From Acidocella sp. (GTDB lineage: Bacteria > Pseudomonadota > Alphaproteobacteria > Acetobacterales > Acetobacteraceae): DNA of 64,000 nucleotides. Of this stretch, positions 27,778 through 36,355 are shown piece after piece. The notes beneath the pieces are model-generated. The model saw only the letters and a list, made by a program, of their open reading frames with translations, ran no database searches and was not told the origin of the DNA. Numbering within the stretch: the stretch's first letter is position 1; every line of letters begins with the position of its first letter. Location of the stretch: contig JARLIK010000017.1 in the NCBI GenBank assembly GCA_031291755.1, forward strand, positions 1-64,000, written 5' to 3'. Both the position numbers and the translations under genes were made by a program.

Positions 27778-28989
27778 CTACCCAATTTTGCCGATGATCT
27801 GCGCCCGGCTTGGCAAAAACGCCGCTGCCAGGCCAATCATCGGCAAAAACGCGCATACCCGGTACACAAACTCGATGCTGGTCCAGTCCGCCAGTTCCCC
27901 CAGCACCGCGGCACCGATGCCGCCCATGCCGAACGCCAGCCCAAAGAACAACCCGGAAACCGCGCCCACCCGCCCGGGGGTTAGCTCCTGCGCATACACC
28001 ACAATCGCCGAAAACGCCGAGGACAGCACCAGCCCGATCACCACGCTCAGCACAATGGTCGCCTCCAGCCCCACATAGGGCAGCGCCAGCGTGAACGGCA
28101 GCACGCCCAAAATTGAGCCCCATATCACCGCCTTGCGCCCCACCCGGTCACCCACCGGCCCGCCGATGAACACCCCCGTCGCCGAGGCCGCCAGGAAGAT
28201 GAACAAATCCACCTGCGCCGCCTGCGCTGAAAGCCCAAAGCGCTGCATCAGATAAAAAATATAATAGCTGGTGATGCTGGAGAGATAAAAGAACTTCGAG
28301 AACATCAGCAGCACCAGCACCGCCATCGCGGCCTTGGTCTGGCCTGCACTCAGGCCGGTCTGCGCCCCGGCCTTACGCACCTGCGGCCGGGCGTGCCCAT
28401 TGGCCTGATACCAATGCCCCAGCATCGAGAGAATCCCCATCGCCGCCAGTGCCACAAACGCAAACCATGCCAGGCTGGCGCGCCCGTGCGGCAATATGAA
28501 AAATGCCGCCAGCAATGGCCCCAATGACTGCCCAAAATTGCCGCCCACCTGAAACACTGACTGCGCCAGCCCGTGCCGTCCGCCAGAGGCCAGCCTGGCA
28601 ATCCGCGATGATTCCGGGTGGAAAATTGACGAGCCAACCCCCAGCATCGCCGCCCCCGCCAGCAGCATGAGGTAGCTCGGCGCCAGCGCCAGCACCACCA
28701 GCCCGGTAAGGGTAAAACCCATGCCCACCGGCAATGAATAGGGCTGCGGTTTTTTGTCGGTATAAAGCCCGATCATCGGCTGCAACAGCGACGCGGTAAT
28801 TTGGTAAATCAGCGTTAGCAGCCCAATTTCACCAAAGTTAAGGTTAAACCCACCCTTCAAAATCGGATACACCGCCGGCAGCAGCGACTGCATCATGTCG
28901 TTCAACAAATGACAAAAACTAATCGCGCCCAGCACCGGCGCCACCGTCCGGCCAGCCTTCGCGGGCGCTGCAATGGTTGTCGTACTCAT
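27778..28989 (-). CDS. MFS transporter, fosmidomycin-resistance (Fsr) type
   Basis: A 403-residue, 12-helix major facilitator. The N-terminal FCHLLNDMMQSLLPAVYPILK and the YDKKPQP-like loop (LYTDKKPQPYSLPVGM) and GVGSSIFHPESSRIARLASG are typical of the Fsr drug efflux branch. ATG at 28989 follows GGAAGG in the mRNA. It exports a small molecule with proton antiport. The actual drug is unknown. It is divergent from an AraC regulator with an inverted repeat between them, a standard local control arrangement. Confidence 0.88.
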   Translation of the reverse strand: MSTTTIAAPAKAGRTVAPVLGAISFCHLLNDMMQSLLPAVYPILKGGFNLNFGEIGLLTLIYQITASLLQPMIGLYTDKKPQPYSLPVGMGFTLTGLVVLALAPSYLMLLAGAAMLGVGSSIFHPESSRIARLASGGRHGLAQSVFQVGGNFGQSLGPLLAAFFILPHGRASLAWFAFVALAAMGILSMLGHWYQANGHARPQVRKAGAQTGLSAGQTKAAMAVLVLLMFSKFFYLSSITSYYIFYLMQRFGLSAQAAQVDLFIFLAASATGVFIGGPVGDRVGRKAVIWGSILGVLPFTLALPYVGLEATIVLSVVIGLVLSSAFSAIVVYAQELTPGRVGAVSGLFFGLAFGMGGIGAAVLGELADWTSIEFVYRVCAFLPMIGLAAAFLPSRAQIIGKIG

Positions 28990-29026
28990 CTCAAAATACC
29001 TTCCGCCACCCGCTACCGTCGCAGGT

Positions 29027-29056
29027 GACAATTATTTGCATGTGACTGAAATTGTC
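29027..29056. promoter_or_regulatory. Candidate operator between Fsr-type exporter and AraC regulator
   Basis: GACAATT and AATTGTC form an inverted repeat around a 16-base spacer, ~40 bp before the exporter start and ~80 bp before the regulator start. Confidence 0.35.
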
Positions 29057-29132
29057 CTTAAGGCGGTTTTGCACGGCCTGCCACCGCAATCAGGCCGCAA
29101 ACTTATGAGATCGGGCCAACACGAGGGAATAA

Positions 29133-29909
29133 ATGGTTCGGAATAACAGGGTTGAGGTTTTCGACGGCATCGCCCGCCCCATCATCGCGCTGGGCAATGA
29201 TTTTCCAGACGGCTACACGCTGCTGCCGCACCAGCACCGCCGCAGTCAGTTACTCTATGCCGCCTCCGGCGCCATCATCGTCGGCACCGTGCAAGGCAGT
29301 TGGGTCGTGCCCCCGCATCGCGGCATCTGGATCCCCGGCGGCGTCGCCCACTCGGTGCAGATGCTAGGCGCCGTCAGCACCCGCAGCCTTTACCTCGAAC
29401 CCGGCGCCATCCCCCACATGCCGCCCCTCTGCCAGGTGGTCAGCATCTCGCCCTTCATGCGCAACCTGATGCAGGAATCCGTCGACCTGCCGGTGGACTA
29501 CGACCTGGACAGCCGCGCCGGGGCGCTGATGACCCTGATCCAGCACGAGATGCAGCAACTGCAATCTCTGCCGCTCGCCTTAATCATGCCCGCGCATGAC
29601 AAACTTTCCCGTTTGGCTCAGGCATTTTTGCAAAACCCGACGCCGCACGCCGTCATCGATGACTGGGCCGCCAGCCTCGGCATTAGCCGCCGCTCCTTCA
29701 CCCGTTTATTCCGCGCCGAAACCGGCCTCAGCTTCGCCGCATGGCGTCAGCAAGCCTGCCTGTTCGCAGCCCTGCCGCGCCTGATCGCGGGCGAGCCCGT
29801 CACCGCCATCGCCATCGACCTCGGCTACGACAATCCCGCCGCCTTCACCGCCATGTTCAAACGCAGCCTCGGACTCTCACCGCGCAACTACCTCAAACAA
29901 AACGGCTGA
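29133..29909 (+). CDS. AraC family transcriptional regulator
   Basis: A 258-residue regulator. The N-terminal cupin (PDGYTLLPHQHRRSQLLYAASGA, VVPPHRGIWIPGGVAHSVQ) forms a ligand pocket, and the C-terminal AraC/XylS double helix-turn-helix reads VIDDWAASLGISRRSFTRLFRAETG and AIAIDLGYDNPAAFTAMFKRSLG. It likely activates or represses the divergent Fsr-type exporter. Inducer unknown. Confidence 0.9.
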   Translation: MVRNNRVEVFDGIARPIIALGNDFPDGYTLLPHQHRRSQLLYAASGAIIVGTVQGSWVVPPHRGIWIPGGVAHSVQMLGAVSTRSLYLEPGAIPHMPPLCQVVSISPFMRNLMQESVDLPVDYDLDSRAGALMTLIQHEMQQLQSLPLALIMPAHDKLSRLAQAFLQNPTPHAVIDDWAASLGISRRSFTRLFRAETGLSFAAWRQQACLFAALPRLIAGEPVTAIAIDLGYDNPAAFTAMFKRSLGLSPRNYLKQNG

Positions 29910-29911
29910 AC

Positions 29912-30652
29912 TTATTCCCCCCACACCAATTTATGATAATCAAACTGCGCCGGCATCTCCGGTTTGATCACCTGAAAGAACGGCGAAATATCAAAATCCC
30001 TTGGCACAAACAGGCCATTTTCATGAATATGATAAATCTCCCGCACCCGCGCCCGCCCGGCCTCGTCCAACACCGTCTCGGCGGTCACATCCGGCAAAAT
30101 CGGGTAGCCGATCTTCAAAAACGCCTGCGCAATTAACGTTGAACAAATCGCCCGCGTCGGGTCCCCCGACCCCAGCGAGATCGCCTTGCGCCGCCACCGC
30201 CGCGGGATAGGTAACGGCACCAGATACCGCGCCAAATCGAACACGTAACGTAGATCATATTGCGTGCCGATCTTGCTCAGCACAAAATCCACCACCGCCT
30301 GCTGCCCCTCGGCCCGCAACCCCACCGGGCGGCACACCCGCACATGATACTGCAGCAACTCCTCCAGCCGGAACAACCGCACCCCCAATTTAATATCCGC
30401 CTCGACACAATCTGGCGGCTCCGCCCCCTCACCCTGCGGCCCCACAAATAAAGCCGCATGCGACCAGGTGGATTGCGTCAAATACTTGATCGCCGCGCTA
30501 AGCCGATGATCCCCCTCGACCAAAATCACATCACCCGGCAGCAGCAGTGCGCGGAACGCCGCAATATCCACCGGCAAATTCGGCGGCACCGTAATCGGCA
30601 CCGTCAAAACATGCGCAATCGCCGTTCCAATGGCTGTCTGAATCTTATTCAT
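29912..30652 (-). CDS. YiiX/YebB-like permuted papain-fold protein
   Basis: A 246-residue protein with PGDVILVEGDHRLSAAIKYLTQSTWSHAALFVG (residues ~37-70). This is the WSHA/His core of circularly permuted NlpC/P60 (YiiX-like) enzymes. Cys in RAICSTLIAQAFLKIGYP (~170) would be the nucleophile of the permuted active site. Such proteins are probable amidases or lipid-acting hydrolases of the cell envelope. There is no signal peptide. It ends directly after the convergent AraC gene. Substrate unknown. Confidence 0.78.
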   Translation of the reverse strand: MNKIQTAIGTAIAHVLTVPITVPPNLPVDIAAFRALLLPGDVILVEGDHRLSAAIKYLTQSTWSHAALFVGPQGEGAEPPDCVEADIKLGVRLFRLEELLQYHVRVCRPVGLRAEGQQAVVDFVLSKIGTQYDLRYVFDLARYLVPLPIPRRWRRKAISLGSGDPTRAICSTLIAQAFLKIGYPILPDVTAETVLDEAGRARVREIYHIHENGLFVPRDFDISPFFQVIKPEMPAQFDYHKLVWGE

Positions 30653-30668
30653 CTATCCGCCTCAAGCC

Positions 30669-31139
30669 TCAGAACGAAGATTTCCGCTGCGCCAAAAACG
30701 CCGCAAACGCTTCCAGCGTCGCCGCCGAGGCATAATGCTCCATCCCCTCGGCATCCGCCTCCGCCGCTTCCAGCGGAACCCCGATCGCCAGCAGCAATTC
30801 CACCATCAGCCGGTGCCGCGCCCGCACCCGGTGCGCCAGCTCCTGGCCACTCTCGGTCAGGAATATCCCCCGGTACGGCTTCGAGGTCGCCAGCCCCTCG
30901 CGCTTCAACCGCGCAATGTTCTTAATCGCGGTCGGGTGCGTCACCCCCAGCCGCTTCGCCACATCAGTCGAGCGCGCCTCACCCTGGCTGGCCAGCAAAT
31001 CTGCAATCAGCTCGGCGTAATCCTCCACCAACGCGGCCGAGCGGGCGATCCGCGCTTGCCCAAACCGCAGCGCCTGAGTCGGCTCCGCCGGCATCTCGTC
31101 ACTATACGCCCCCACAATCTCGTCCGCGTCTTGTGTCAC
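30669..31139 (-). CDS. mntR: Manganese-responsive repressor MntR
   Basis: A 156-residue DtxR-family regulator. The winged helix reads EARSTDVAKRLGVTHPTAIKNIARLKREGL, and the dimerisation and metal half has RHRLMVELLLAIGV and EAEADAEGMEHYAS, containing the His/Glu/Asp ligands of the MntR metal site. GTG at 31139 is chosen because GAGGAAA precedes it at good spacing and gives the usual MntR length. It is divergent from mntH, and the palindrome at 31233-31258 is its operator. With manganese bound it should repress mntH. Confidence 0.92.
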   Translation of the reverse strand: MTQDADEIVGAYSDEMPAEPTQALRFGQARIARSAALVEDYAELIADLLASQGEARSTDVAKRLGVTHPTAIKNIARLKREGLATSKPYRGIFLTESGQELAHRVRARHRLMVELLLAIGVPLEAAEADAEGMEHYASAATLEAFAAFLAQRKSSF

Positions 31140-31227
31140 CGGCAATTTTCCTCGCGCAACCAGCGCCGCTCCCCAAAAAACCATCCACCTAACCATAAGT
31201 TTGCCTGTTCAGCAAATATATGTCTCT

Positions 31228-31256
31228 TGACTTAAATGTAGCCAAGGCTACATTTA
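31228..31256 (+). promoter_or_regulatory. mntH promoter overlapping the MntR box
   Basis: TTGACT (31228-31233), 17 bp, ACATTT (31251-31256). The -10 lies in the right arm of the operator, so bound MntR would block polymerase. The predicted start lies only a few bases before the mntH ATG, which has no clear Shine-Dalgarno, hinting at a leaderless or near-leaderless message. Confidence 0.45.
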
Positions 31257-31258
31257 AC
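31233..31258. promoter_or_regulatory. MntR operator (Mn box)
   Basis: A perfect palindrome with arms TTAAATGTAGCC and GGCTACATTTAA around AA. It resembles the Escherichia coli MntR box, whose core is AAACATAGC...GCTATGTTT, and lies between mntR and mntH. Confidence 0.88.
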
Positions 31259-31267
31259 CAGCAAGCC

Positions 31268-32596
31268 ATGAACCATGAAAATTTCACCCGCGAAGATTTT
31301 TTACGCGCTCAGGACCGCCAGAAGGTCCAGCAAAGCCGCGCCTCGAAAAACTGGCCACGGTTGATCTGGCTGCTGGCCGGCCCCGGCATCCTGGTCATGC
31401 TCGGCGAGAACGACGGCCCGAGCATGGTCTCCTACGCCACCACCGGCGCCTCCTACGGCATCGGGTTCTTCGTCCCCTTCATTCTGCTCACCTTCCTGAT
31501 GGCCTTCGTGGTGCAGGAAATGACGGTGCGTCTCGGTGCCGCCACCCACCGCGGCCACGCCGAACTCATCTTCCAGCGCTTCGGCCCATTCTGGGGCTAT
31601 TTCGCCATGGCGGACCTGGTGTTCGGCAATCTGCTCACTTTGGTCACTGAATTTATCGCCATCCAGGCCGGCGGCCTGTATTTCAGCATCCCCAATTGGA
31701 TCTCGGTGCTAGGCGGCGTGCTCATTGTTATCTCGTCACTGGCCCTGCGCCGCTACGCCACCTGGGAGCGGGTGGTCCTCACCCTGGCCGCTGGAAATTT
31801 ACTATTCATCCCCGCCGCTCTGCTGGCCCACCCCAACCCCGCCGCCATCGCGCATGCCATGGCCACCTGGGGCCCGCTGCCCGGCGGCATGGGCACCGCC
31901 TTTATCACCCTCATCCTCGCCAACATCGGCGCCACCGTCACCCCCTGGATGATCTTCTTCCAGCAAAGTGCCGTGGTCGACAAAGGCCTCACCCGCGCCG
32001 ACTTACCGCAAGGCCGGATCGACACCGCGCTTGGCGCCAGCCTCGCCGCCATCGCCGCCATCGCCACGCTGACCGCCGCCGCACCGTTATTCGCAGCGCA
32101 CACCGATATTTCACAATTCGCCTCCGGCGCTGATTTTGCCACCGCCCTGAAACCTCTGATCGGCAGCACCGGCGCCTCGCTGTTCGCGCTCGGCATCATC
32201 GAAGCCGGGCTGGTCGCCGCCATGACCATCTCAACCTCCTCCTCCTACGCTTTGGCTGAAGCGCTTTCCGCCAGACACAGCTTCAACCTCGATTTCGCCT
32301 CCGGCTGGCTGTTCTACAGCGCCGCCATAGTCTCAACGCTGTTCGCCGCCGTCGTCGTCCTGATCCCCGGCGCGCCGCTGCTGGCCATGACCCTCACGGT
32401 CAATGTCATCGCCACCTTGTTGATGGCACCAGCCTTGCTGTTATTGTTACTTTTGGTGAACGACCGCGCCATCATGGCCGGACTCCATAACGGCTGGCTT
32501 GCTAATTTAGCAGGCGGCGCGATCGTTATTTTCATCTGCCTCGCGGGCACGCTGTATGGCGTCATCACCGTGTTTCCAAATCTGGTGGGCACATGA
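31268..32596 (+). CDS. mntH: NRAMP manganese/divalent metal importer MntH
   Basis: A 442-residue, roughly eleven-helix NRAMP protein. TM1 carries GPGILVMLGENDGPSMVSYATTG, where the DPGN metal-binding motif of typical NRAMPs is replaced by ENDGPS, a variant seen in some bacterial NRAMP-related proteins, so metal specificity may differ. TM6 carries LGIIEAGLVAAMTISTSS. ATG at 31268 is preferred to an upstream in-frame ATG in the operator region. Regulation by MntR is supported by the operator. The next small membrane gene overlaps the stop (ATGA). Confidence 0.85.
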   Translation: MNHENFTREDFLRAQDRQKVQQSRASKNWPRLIWLLAGPGILVMLGENDGPSMVSYATTGASYGIGFFVPFILLTFLMAFVVQEMTVRLGAATHRGHAELIFQRFGPFWGYFAMADLVFGNLLTLVTEFIAIQAGGLYFSIPNWISVLGGVLIVISSLALRRYATWERVVLTLAAGNLLFIPAALLAHPNPAAIAHAMATWGPLPGGMGTAFITLILANIGATVTPWMIFFQQSAVVDKGLTRADLPQGRIDTALGASLAAIAAIATLTAAAPLFAAHTDISQFASGADFATALKPLIGSTGASLFALGIIEAGLVAAMTISTSSSYALAEALSARHSFNLDFASGWLFYSAAIVSTLFAAVVVLIPGAPLLAMTLTVNVIATLLMAPALLLLLLLVNDRAIMAGLHNGWLANLAGGAIVIFICLAGTLYGVITVFPNLVGT

Positions 32597-32799
32597 CCCG
32601 CCGCCGCTTCGGCGACGAGGAACTGATCGGCCTGCTGGAACAAGCCCAGCTCGCCGGCGCCAAAGCCCGCCCGCTGCCACGGCGGCACCTTGGCAAAGCC
32701 ACGCTCACCCTGCTCATCGCACTGCGGCTTTACGTCATTCTCGCCATCCCGGTGGTCGCCTACGCCTTCATCCACGCTTTGTCATTGGGCGCGAAATAA
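32593..32799 (+). CDS. Small membrane protein translationally coupled to mntH
   Basis: A 68-residue protein with a basic N-terminal half (MTRRRFGDEELIGLLEQAQL) and one C-terminal hydrophobic helix (LIALRLYVILAIPVVAYAFI). Its ATG overlaps the mntH stop, so it is produced with the transporter and may be an accessory subunit. No homologue recognised. Confidence 0.7.
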   Translation: MTRRRFGDEELIGLLEQAQLAGAKARPLPRRHLGKATLTLLIALRLYVILAIPVVAYAFIHALSLGAK

Positions 32800-32802
32800 C
32801 CG

Positions 32803-33114
32803 TCAGCTCGCCACTTTCGGTATCGCCATATGATAATGCGGCAACTGCATTCCCGGAAACGCCGCATGCACCACCAGCAGTACCAGCAACAAAATGATCA
32901 GGAACCCCAGCACCCCGCCCAGCAGCCTGAACGCCGCCACCACCAGCGCGATCGCCACCAGCACCAGCACCACCACCTGCAAACGTTGCGGAATCCCAGC
33001 CGACATCATGAACTTCATCAGCAGCGCATCGACAAACCCGATCACCTGCATGACCAGACCGGCCAGAAACAGCAACGCCGACATCACTAAATTTATCGCA
33101 TTTGTCACCAACAT
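32803..33114 (-). CDS. Small membrane protein (paralogue A)
   Basis: A 103-residue protein with two or three hydrophobic segments around a conserved SAGI-x3-LQ core and FRLLGGVLGFLIILLLVLLVV. It resembles the next gene (33193-33468) along its length, so the two are tandem duplicates. Not related to a family I recognise. It is convergent with the mntH-associated gene. Confidence 0.65.
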   Translation of the reverse strand: MLVTNAINLVMSALLFLAGLVMQVIGFVDALLMKFMMSAGIPQRLQVVVLVLVAIALVVAAFRLLGGVLGFLIILLLVLLVVHAAFPGMQLPHYHMAIPKVAS

Positions 33115-33192
33115 ATCCCCCGTACATCACAGTAGGATATGGGCACTTAACAACAGCGCCGCCAAACCTCACAAAAGCTTAATGACAGCGCC

Positions 33193-33468
33193 TCAATGCA
33201 CCCCATAGACACTCGGCACCACCGCCTGCGCGACCAGCAGCATGAACATCACCAGCACTATCATGGCGAACACGATGCCGATCCAGCGAAACACCAGATA
33301 GATCAAAACCAGCGCCACTATGCAAAGCAGTAAAATCTGAAGGTTCGGCTGAATCCCTGCAGAATTCAGAATATCCCCGACCGCGGCATTCACATCGCCA
33401 ACGACCGCTGCCAGAAACCCCAGCAGTAGTGCAAATAGCCCGCTGATCACTTCCACCGCATCAGACAT
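33193..33468 (-). CDS. Small membrane protein (paralogue B)
   Basis: A 91-residue relative of the preceding gene, sharing SAGI-x3-LQ, the VFRWIGIVFAMIVL helix and a short C-terminal polar end. ATG at 33468 (MSDAVEVISGLFALL) is chosen over an upstream in-frame start. An AAGGCCCC/GGGGCCTT inverted repeat lies only a few bases upstream of it in the mRNA and could affect translation. Function unknown. Confidence 0.65.
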   Translation of the reverse strand: MSDAVEVISGLFALLLGFLAAVVGDVNAAVGDILNSAGIQPNLQILLLCIVALVLIYLVFRWIGIVFAMIVLVMFMLLVAQAVVPSVYGVH

Positions 33469-33472
33469 CCGT

Positions 33473-33497
33473 AAGGCCCCTGCTGCCTTGGGGCCTT
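33473..33497 (-). promoter_or_regulatory. Hairpin directly before the paralogue B start
   Basis: AAGGCCCC and GGGGCCTT (8-bp arms, ~9-base loop) sit 5 bases upstream of the ATG at 33468 in the leader, where a ribosome site is expected. No T-run follows, so a terminator is less likely. Confidence 0.3.
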
Positions 33498-33574
33498 TAT
33501 ACAAGGCAATTCCTGCAGCGCCGCGTTCTCAAAAAACTTTAATTCCCCGGTAGGCTTTTGGTATCCACGCCTTT

Positions 33575-33602
33575 ATCGTCATACTCGCGCAGGCGAGTAT
33601 CT
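33575..33602. repeat. REP-like palindrome, copy 1
   Basis: TCGTCATACTCGC-GCAG-GCGAGTATC. Variant of the GTCAT-C-x-CGCG family that recurs at 35002, 35042, 42772, 59572, 62124 and 62261. Confidence 0.6.
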
Positions 33603-33621
33603 TCTTACTTAACAACCCACA

Positions 33622-34953
33622 TCAAGCCCCCGCCAGTGTCAGCCCTTCCACCCGGATGGTCGGCGCATCCGTCCCGCGCTTAAACTCCAAATCATTCGCC
33701 GGCCGCAAATTCGCAAACATCGCCAACGCATGGCCCGCAATGGTGAACTCCGCCACCGGCTCAGCAATCTTACCGTGCCGTATCATAAAGCCCGAAGCCC
33801 CACGCGAATAATCGCCGGTAATGCCGTTCACGCCGCCACCCATCAGCTCCGTCACCAGCAAGCCTTCAGCAATATCCGCCATCAACTCATCCGGCGACAT
33901 CGTTCCAGGTGCCATATATAAATTTGACGCTGACGGCCCCGGCGGCCCACCGGTCCCACGCGACGCATGGCCGGTGCTTTTCAAACCAAGCTGACGCGCC
34001 GTACGCGTATCCAAAACCCAGCTCGTCAGCACGCCATTTTCAATCAACGCACGTTTTTCACCGCGCTGACCCTCGCCATCAAACATCCGGCTCCTGAACC
34101 CGCGCACCCGGAACGGATCGTCATAAATAAATATATCATCGCCAAAAATCTTCTCCCCCATTTTTTCCTTCAAAAATGAGGTCTTTCGCGCAATCGATGC
34201 GCCATTGATGGCGGACGCCAAAGCCGACACCAGCCCACCCGAAACACGCGGATGAAACAGCACCGGCAACTGTGCCGTCTTGGGCCGCTCCGGATTCAAC
34301 CTTGCCAGCGCCTGCGCCGCCGCCTTCGCGCCAATCTTCGCCGGGTCGCCCAAATCAGCCGCATGCACCGCCGAGCTATAATCATAATCGCGCTGCATCC
34401 CGGTGCCGGAACCGGCAATCGCGGTCGCAGAAATACTGTGGCTGGAGCGGGTATAATGCCCGATAAATCCCAGCGACGTCGCCAGCACCACCGAGCTTTG
34501 GCTCCACCCCGCCGAGCCGCCTTCGGAATTGGTAATCCCCGGCACCGCCATCGCGGCATCCTCAGCCGCCGCCGCGCGCGCGATCAGCGCCTCCATCGAG
34601 GGCTCAACCGGATCATTCATATCCAAAGCGGAATCATCCAAAGCGGGTGGCGCTTCCGGGATTGCCGAAAACTCATCCTCCGGCACCACCTTCGCCATCG
34701 CCACCGCCTGCTCGGCCAGCCGGGCAAACGCCGCCGGATCAATCGAGCTCGCCGAAACAATCGCTGACTGCTTGCCCACAAACACCCGCAAGCCCAACTC
34801 ACGCGATTCCGCCCGCTCGGTCTCCTCGGTTTTGCCCAGCCGCCGCTGCACCCCCACCGAAATGCCGCTCACCAGCACCATATCAGCGCTATCCGCCCCC
34901 GCCGCCTTCGCCGCCTTCAACAAATCCTGCGCGTGGTTGAGTAACTCGGTCAT
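33622..34953 (-). CDS. pmbA: TldE/PmbA family metalloprotease homologue
   Basis: A 443-residue PmbA/TldE protein. LLKAAKAAGADSADMVLVSGISVGVQRRLGKTEETERAESRELGLRVFVGKQ is the family N-terminal domain, and GVNGITGDYSRGASGFMIRHGKIA near the end holds the conserved GDYSRGASG loop. TldD-TldE heterodimers hydrolyse peptides, and in some systems mature modified peptides (microcin B17, PQQ-like). Here it lies in a run with an M16 peptidase and thrC. A TldD partner is not in the window. A link to the peptide operon 11 kb away is speculative. Confidence 0.9.
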   Translation of the reverse strand: MTELLNHAQDLLKAAKAAGADSADMVLVSGISVGVQRRLGKTEETERAESRELGLRVFVGKQSAIVSASSIDPAAFARLAEQAVAMAKVVPEDEFSAIPEAPPALDDSALDMNDPVEPSMEALIARAAAAEDAAMAVPGITNSEGGSAGWSQSSVVLATSLGFIGHYTRSSHSISATAIAGSGTGMQRDYDYSSAVHAADLGDPAKIGAKAAAQALARLNPERPKTAQLPVLFHPRVSGGLVSALASAINGASIARKTSFLKEKMGEKIFGDDIFIYDDPFRVRGFRSRMFDGEGQRGEKRALIENGVLTSWVLDTRTARQLGLKSTGHASRGTGGPPGPSASNLYMAPGTMSPDELMADIAEGLLVTELMGGGVNGITGDYSRGASGFMIRHGKIAEPVAEFTIAGHALAMFANLRPANDLEFKRGTDAPTIRVEGLTLAGA

Positions 34954-35001
34954 GCATTATCCCTCAACATAAAAACCCAACCCGTCGTTGACCCCCCCCC
35001 T

Positions 35002-35068
35002 GTCGTCATCCTCGCGAAGGCGGGGACCTCCCCAACGACACGAGGTCCCCGCTTGCGCGGGGATGACA
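35002..35068. repeat. Paired REP-like palindromes (head-to-head)
   Basis: GTCGTCATCCTCGCGAAGGC...GACCTC (35002-35030) and its inverted partner GAGGTCCCCGCTTG...GATGAC (35042-35068) are separated by ~11 bases. They could form one long hairpin between the M16 peptidase and pmbA genes. Confidence 0.65.
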
Positions 35069-35089
35069 ATAAGTGCGGGGTGACAAATC

Positions 35090-36355
35090 CTAAGCCGCCA
35101 GCCGGTCAATAATATTGCCAATCCGCGGCACTTGCCCAATCGGCCCGATGGCCGCCACCGTTGGCCGGCTCGCAAAAATCTTCGCCGCCACTTTACGAAT
35201 CTCAGCCTCGGTCACCGCCTCGATCTTCGCCACGGTCTCAGCCGCCGGAATCACCCGCCCGAAAATCTGCCACTGCCGCGCCAATTGCTCGCAACGGCTG
35301 CCGGTCGATTCCAGCGACATTAACAGCCCCGCCTTCAACTGCGCCCGCGCCCGGTTCAACTCCGCCGCCGTCACATCCAACTGCACCTTGGCCAATTCCT
35401 CCAGCGTCACCGGCATCAACTCCGCCGCTTCGCTCTCACCGGTGCCGGCATAAATCCCGAACAGCCCGCCATCATTGGCTGGTGCGGTAAAACTGTAAAT
35501 CGAATAAACCAACCCACGTTTTTCACGAATTTCCTGGAATAACCGCGACGACATGCCCCCACCCAGCAACGTGGAGAGCAGCATCGACGGATAATAATCC
35601 GGCTCACCATACCCGGGTGCCGAGAATCCCAGCACAATATGCGCCTGATCCAGATCGCGCTCCTCGCGGTACTCACCGCCGGTATAATCCGACGGCATCG
35701 GGCTCTCCGCCACCGCGTGCGGTAAATCGGCAAAATGTTGCGCCACCAAATCCACCACCTGGCCATGCTCCAGCTTTCCGCACGCCGCGATCACCATATT
35801 CTCCGGCGTATAATGCTGGTTCATGAACCCCGGCAGCGCATCGCGCTTCAGCCCGCGAATAATCGCCTCGGTCCCCAGCACCGGCCGTCCCATCGGCTGG
35901 CTCGGGTACGCCGCTGACTGAAAATGGTCGAACACGATATCATCGGGCGTGTCATTCGCCTGGCCGATTTCCTGCAAAATCACCCCACGCTCGCGCTCCA
36001 ATTCTTCCGGCTCAAAGCTCGAATGACACAGAATATCGCCGATAATATCCACGCCGAGGGCGAGATCCTCCTTCAGCATCTTCACGTAATAAGCGGTCTG
36101 CTCGCGCGAAGTGTAGGCATTGATATGCCCGCCCACATTCTCCACCGCCTCGGCAATCTCCAGGGCCGAGCGCGAGGCCGTGCCCTTGAACGCCATATGC
36201 TCCAGAAAATGCGCGACGCCATTTTCCGCGGCGGTCTCATGGCGCGTTCCCGCCCCCACATAAGCCCCAAACGACACCGTCTCCACCCGCTCCATCCGCT
36301 CGGTCAAAATCGTCAGGCCCGAGGGCAGCGTGGTGATCGAATAGGTCTCAGTCAT
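35090..36355 (-). CDS. M16 family zinc peptidase (processing-peptidase like)
   Basis: A 421-residue pitrilysin-clan protease. HFLEHMAFKGT near residue 48 is the inverted HxxEH zinc motif, with the further Glu in EEREVILQEI-like sequence (RERGVILQEIGQA) about 75 residues later. It is a single-motif subunit resembling the alphaproteobacterial relatives of mitochondrial processing peptidase. PqqF belongs to the same clan, but context here is housekeeping. The ATG overlaps the thrC stop by four bases. Confidence 0.9.
   Translation of the reverse strand: MTETYSITTLPSGLTILTERMERVETVSFGAYVGAGTRHETAAENGVAHFLEHMAFKGTASRSALEIAEAVENVGGHINAYTSREQTAYYVKMLKEDLALGVDIIGDILCHSSFEPEELERERGVILQEIGQANDTPDDIVFDHFQSAAYPSQPMGRPVLGTEAIIRGLKRDALPGFMNQHYTPENMVIAACGKLEHGQVVDLVAQHFADLPHAVAESPMPSDYTGGEYREERDLDQAHIVLGFSAPGYGEPDYYPSMLLSTLLGGGMSSRLFQEIREKRGLVYSIYSFTAPANDGGLFGIYAGTGESEAAELMPVTLEELAKVQLDVTAAELNRARAQLKAGLLMSLESTGSRCEQLARQWQIFGRVIPAAETVAKIEAVTEAEIRKVAAKIFASRPTVAAIGPIGQVPRIGNIIDRLAA

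Noticed and set aside
33622-36355. PmbA/TldE and M16 peptidase as dedicated proteases of the peptide operon
   Set aside because: Both occur widely as housekeeping proteins, are 11 kb away on the other strand and sit with thrC. Only a weak possibility.
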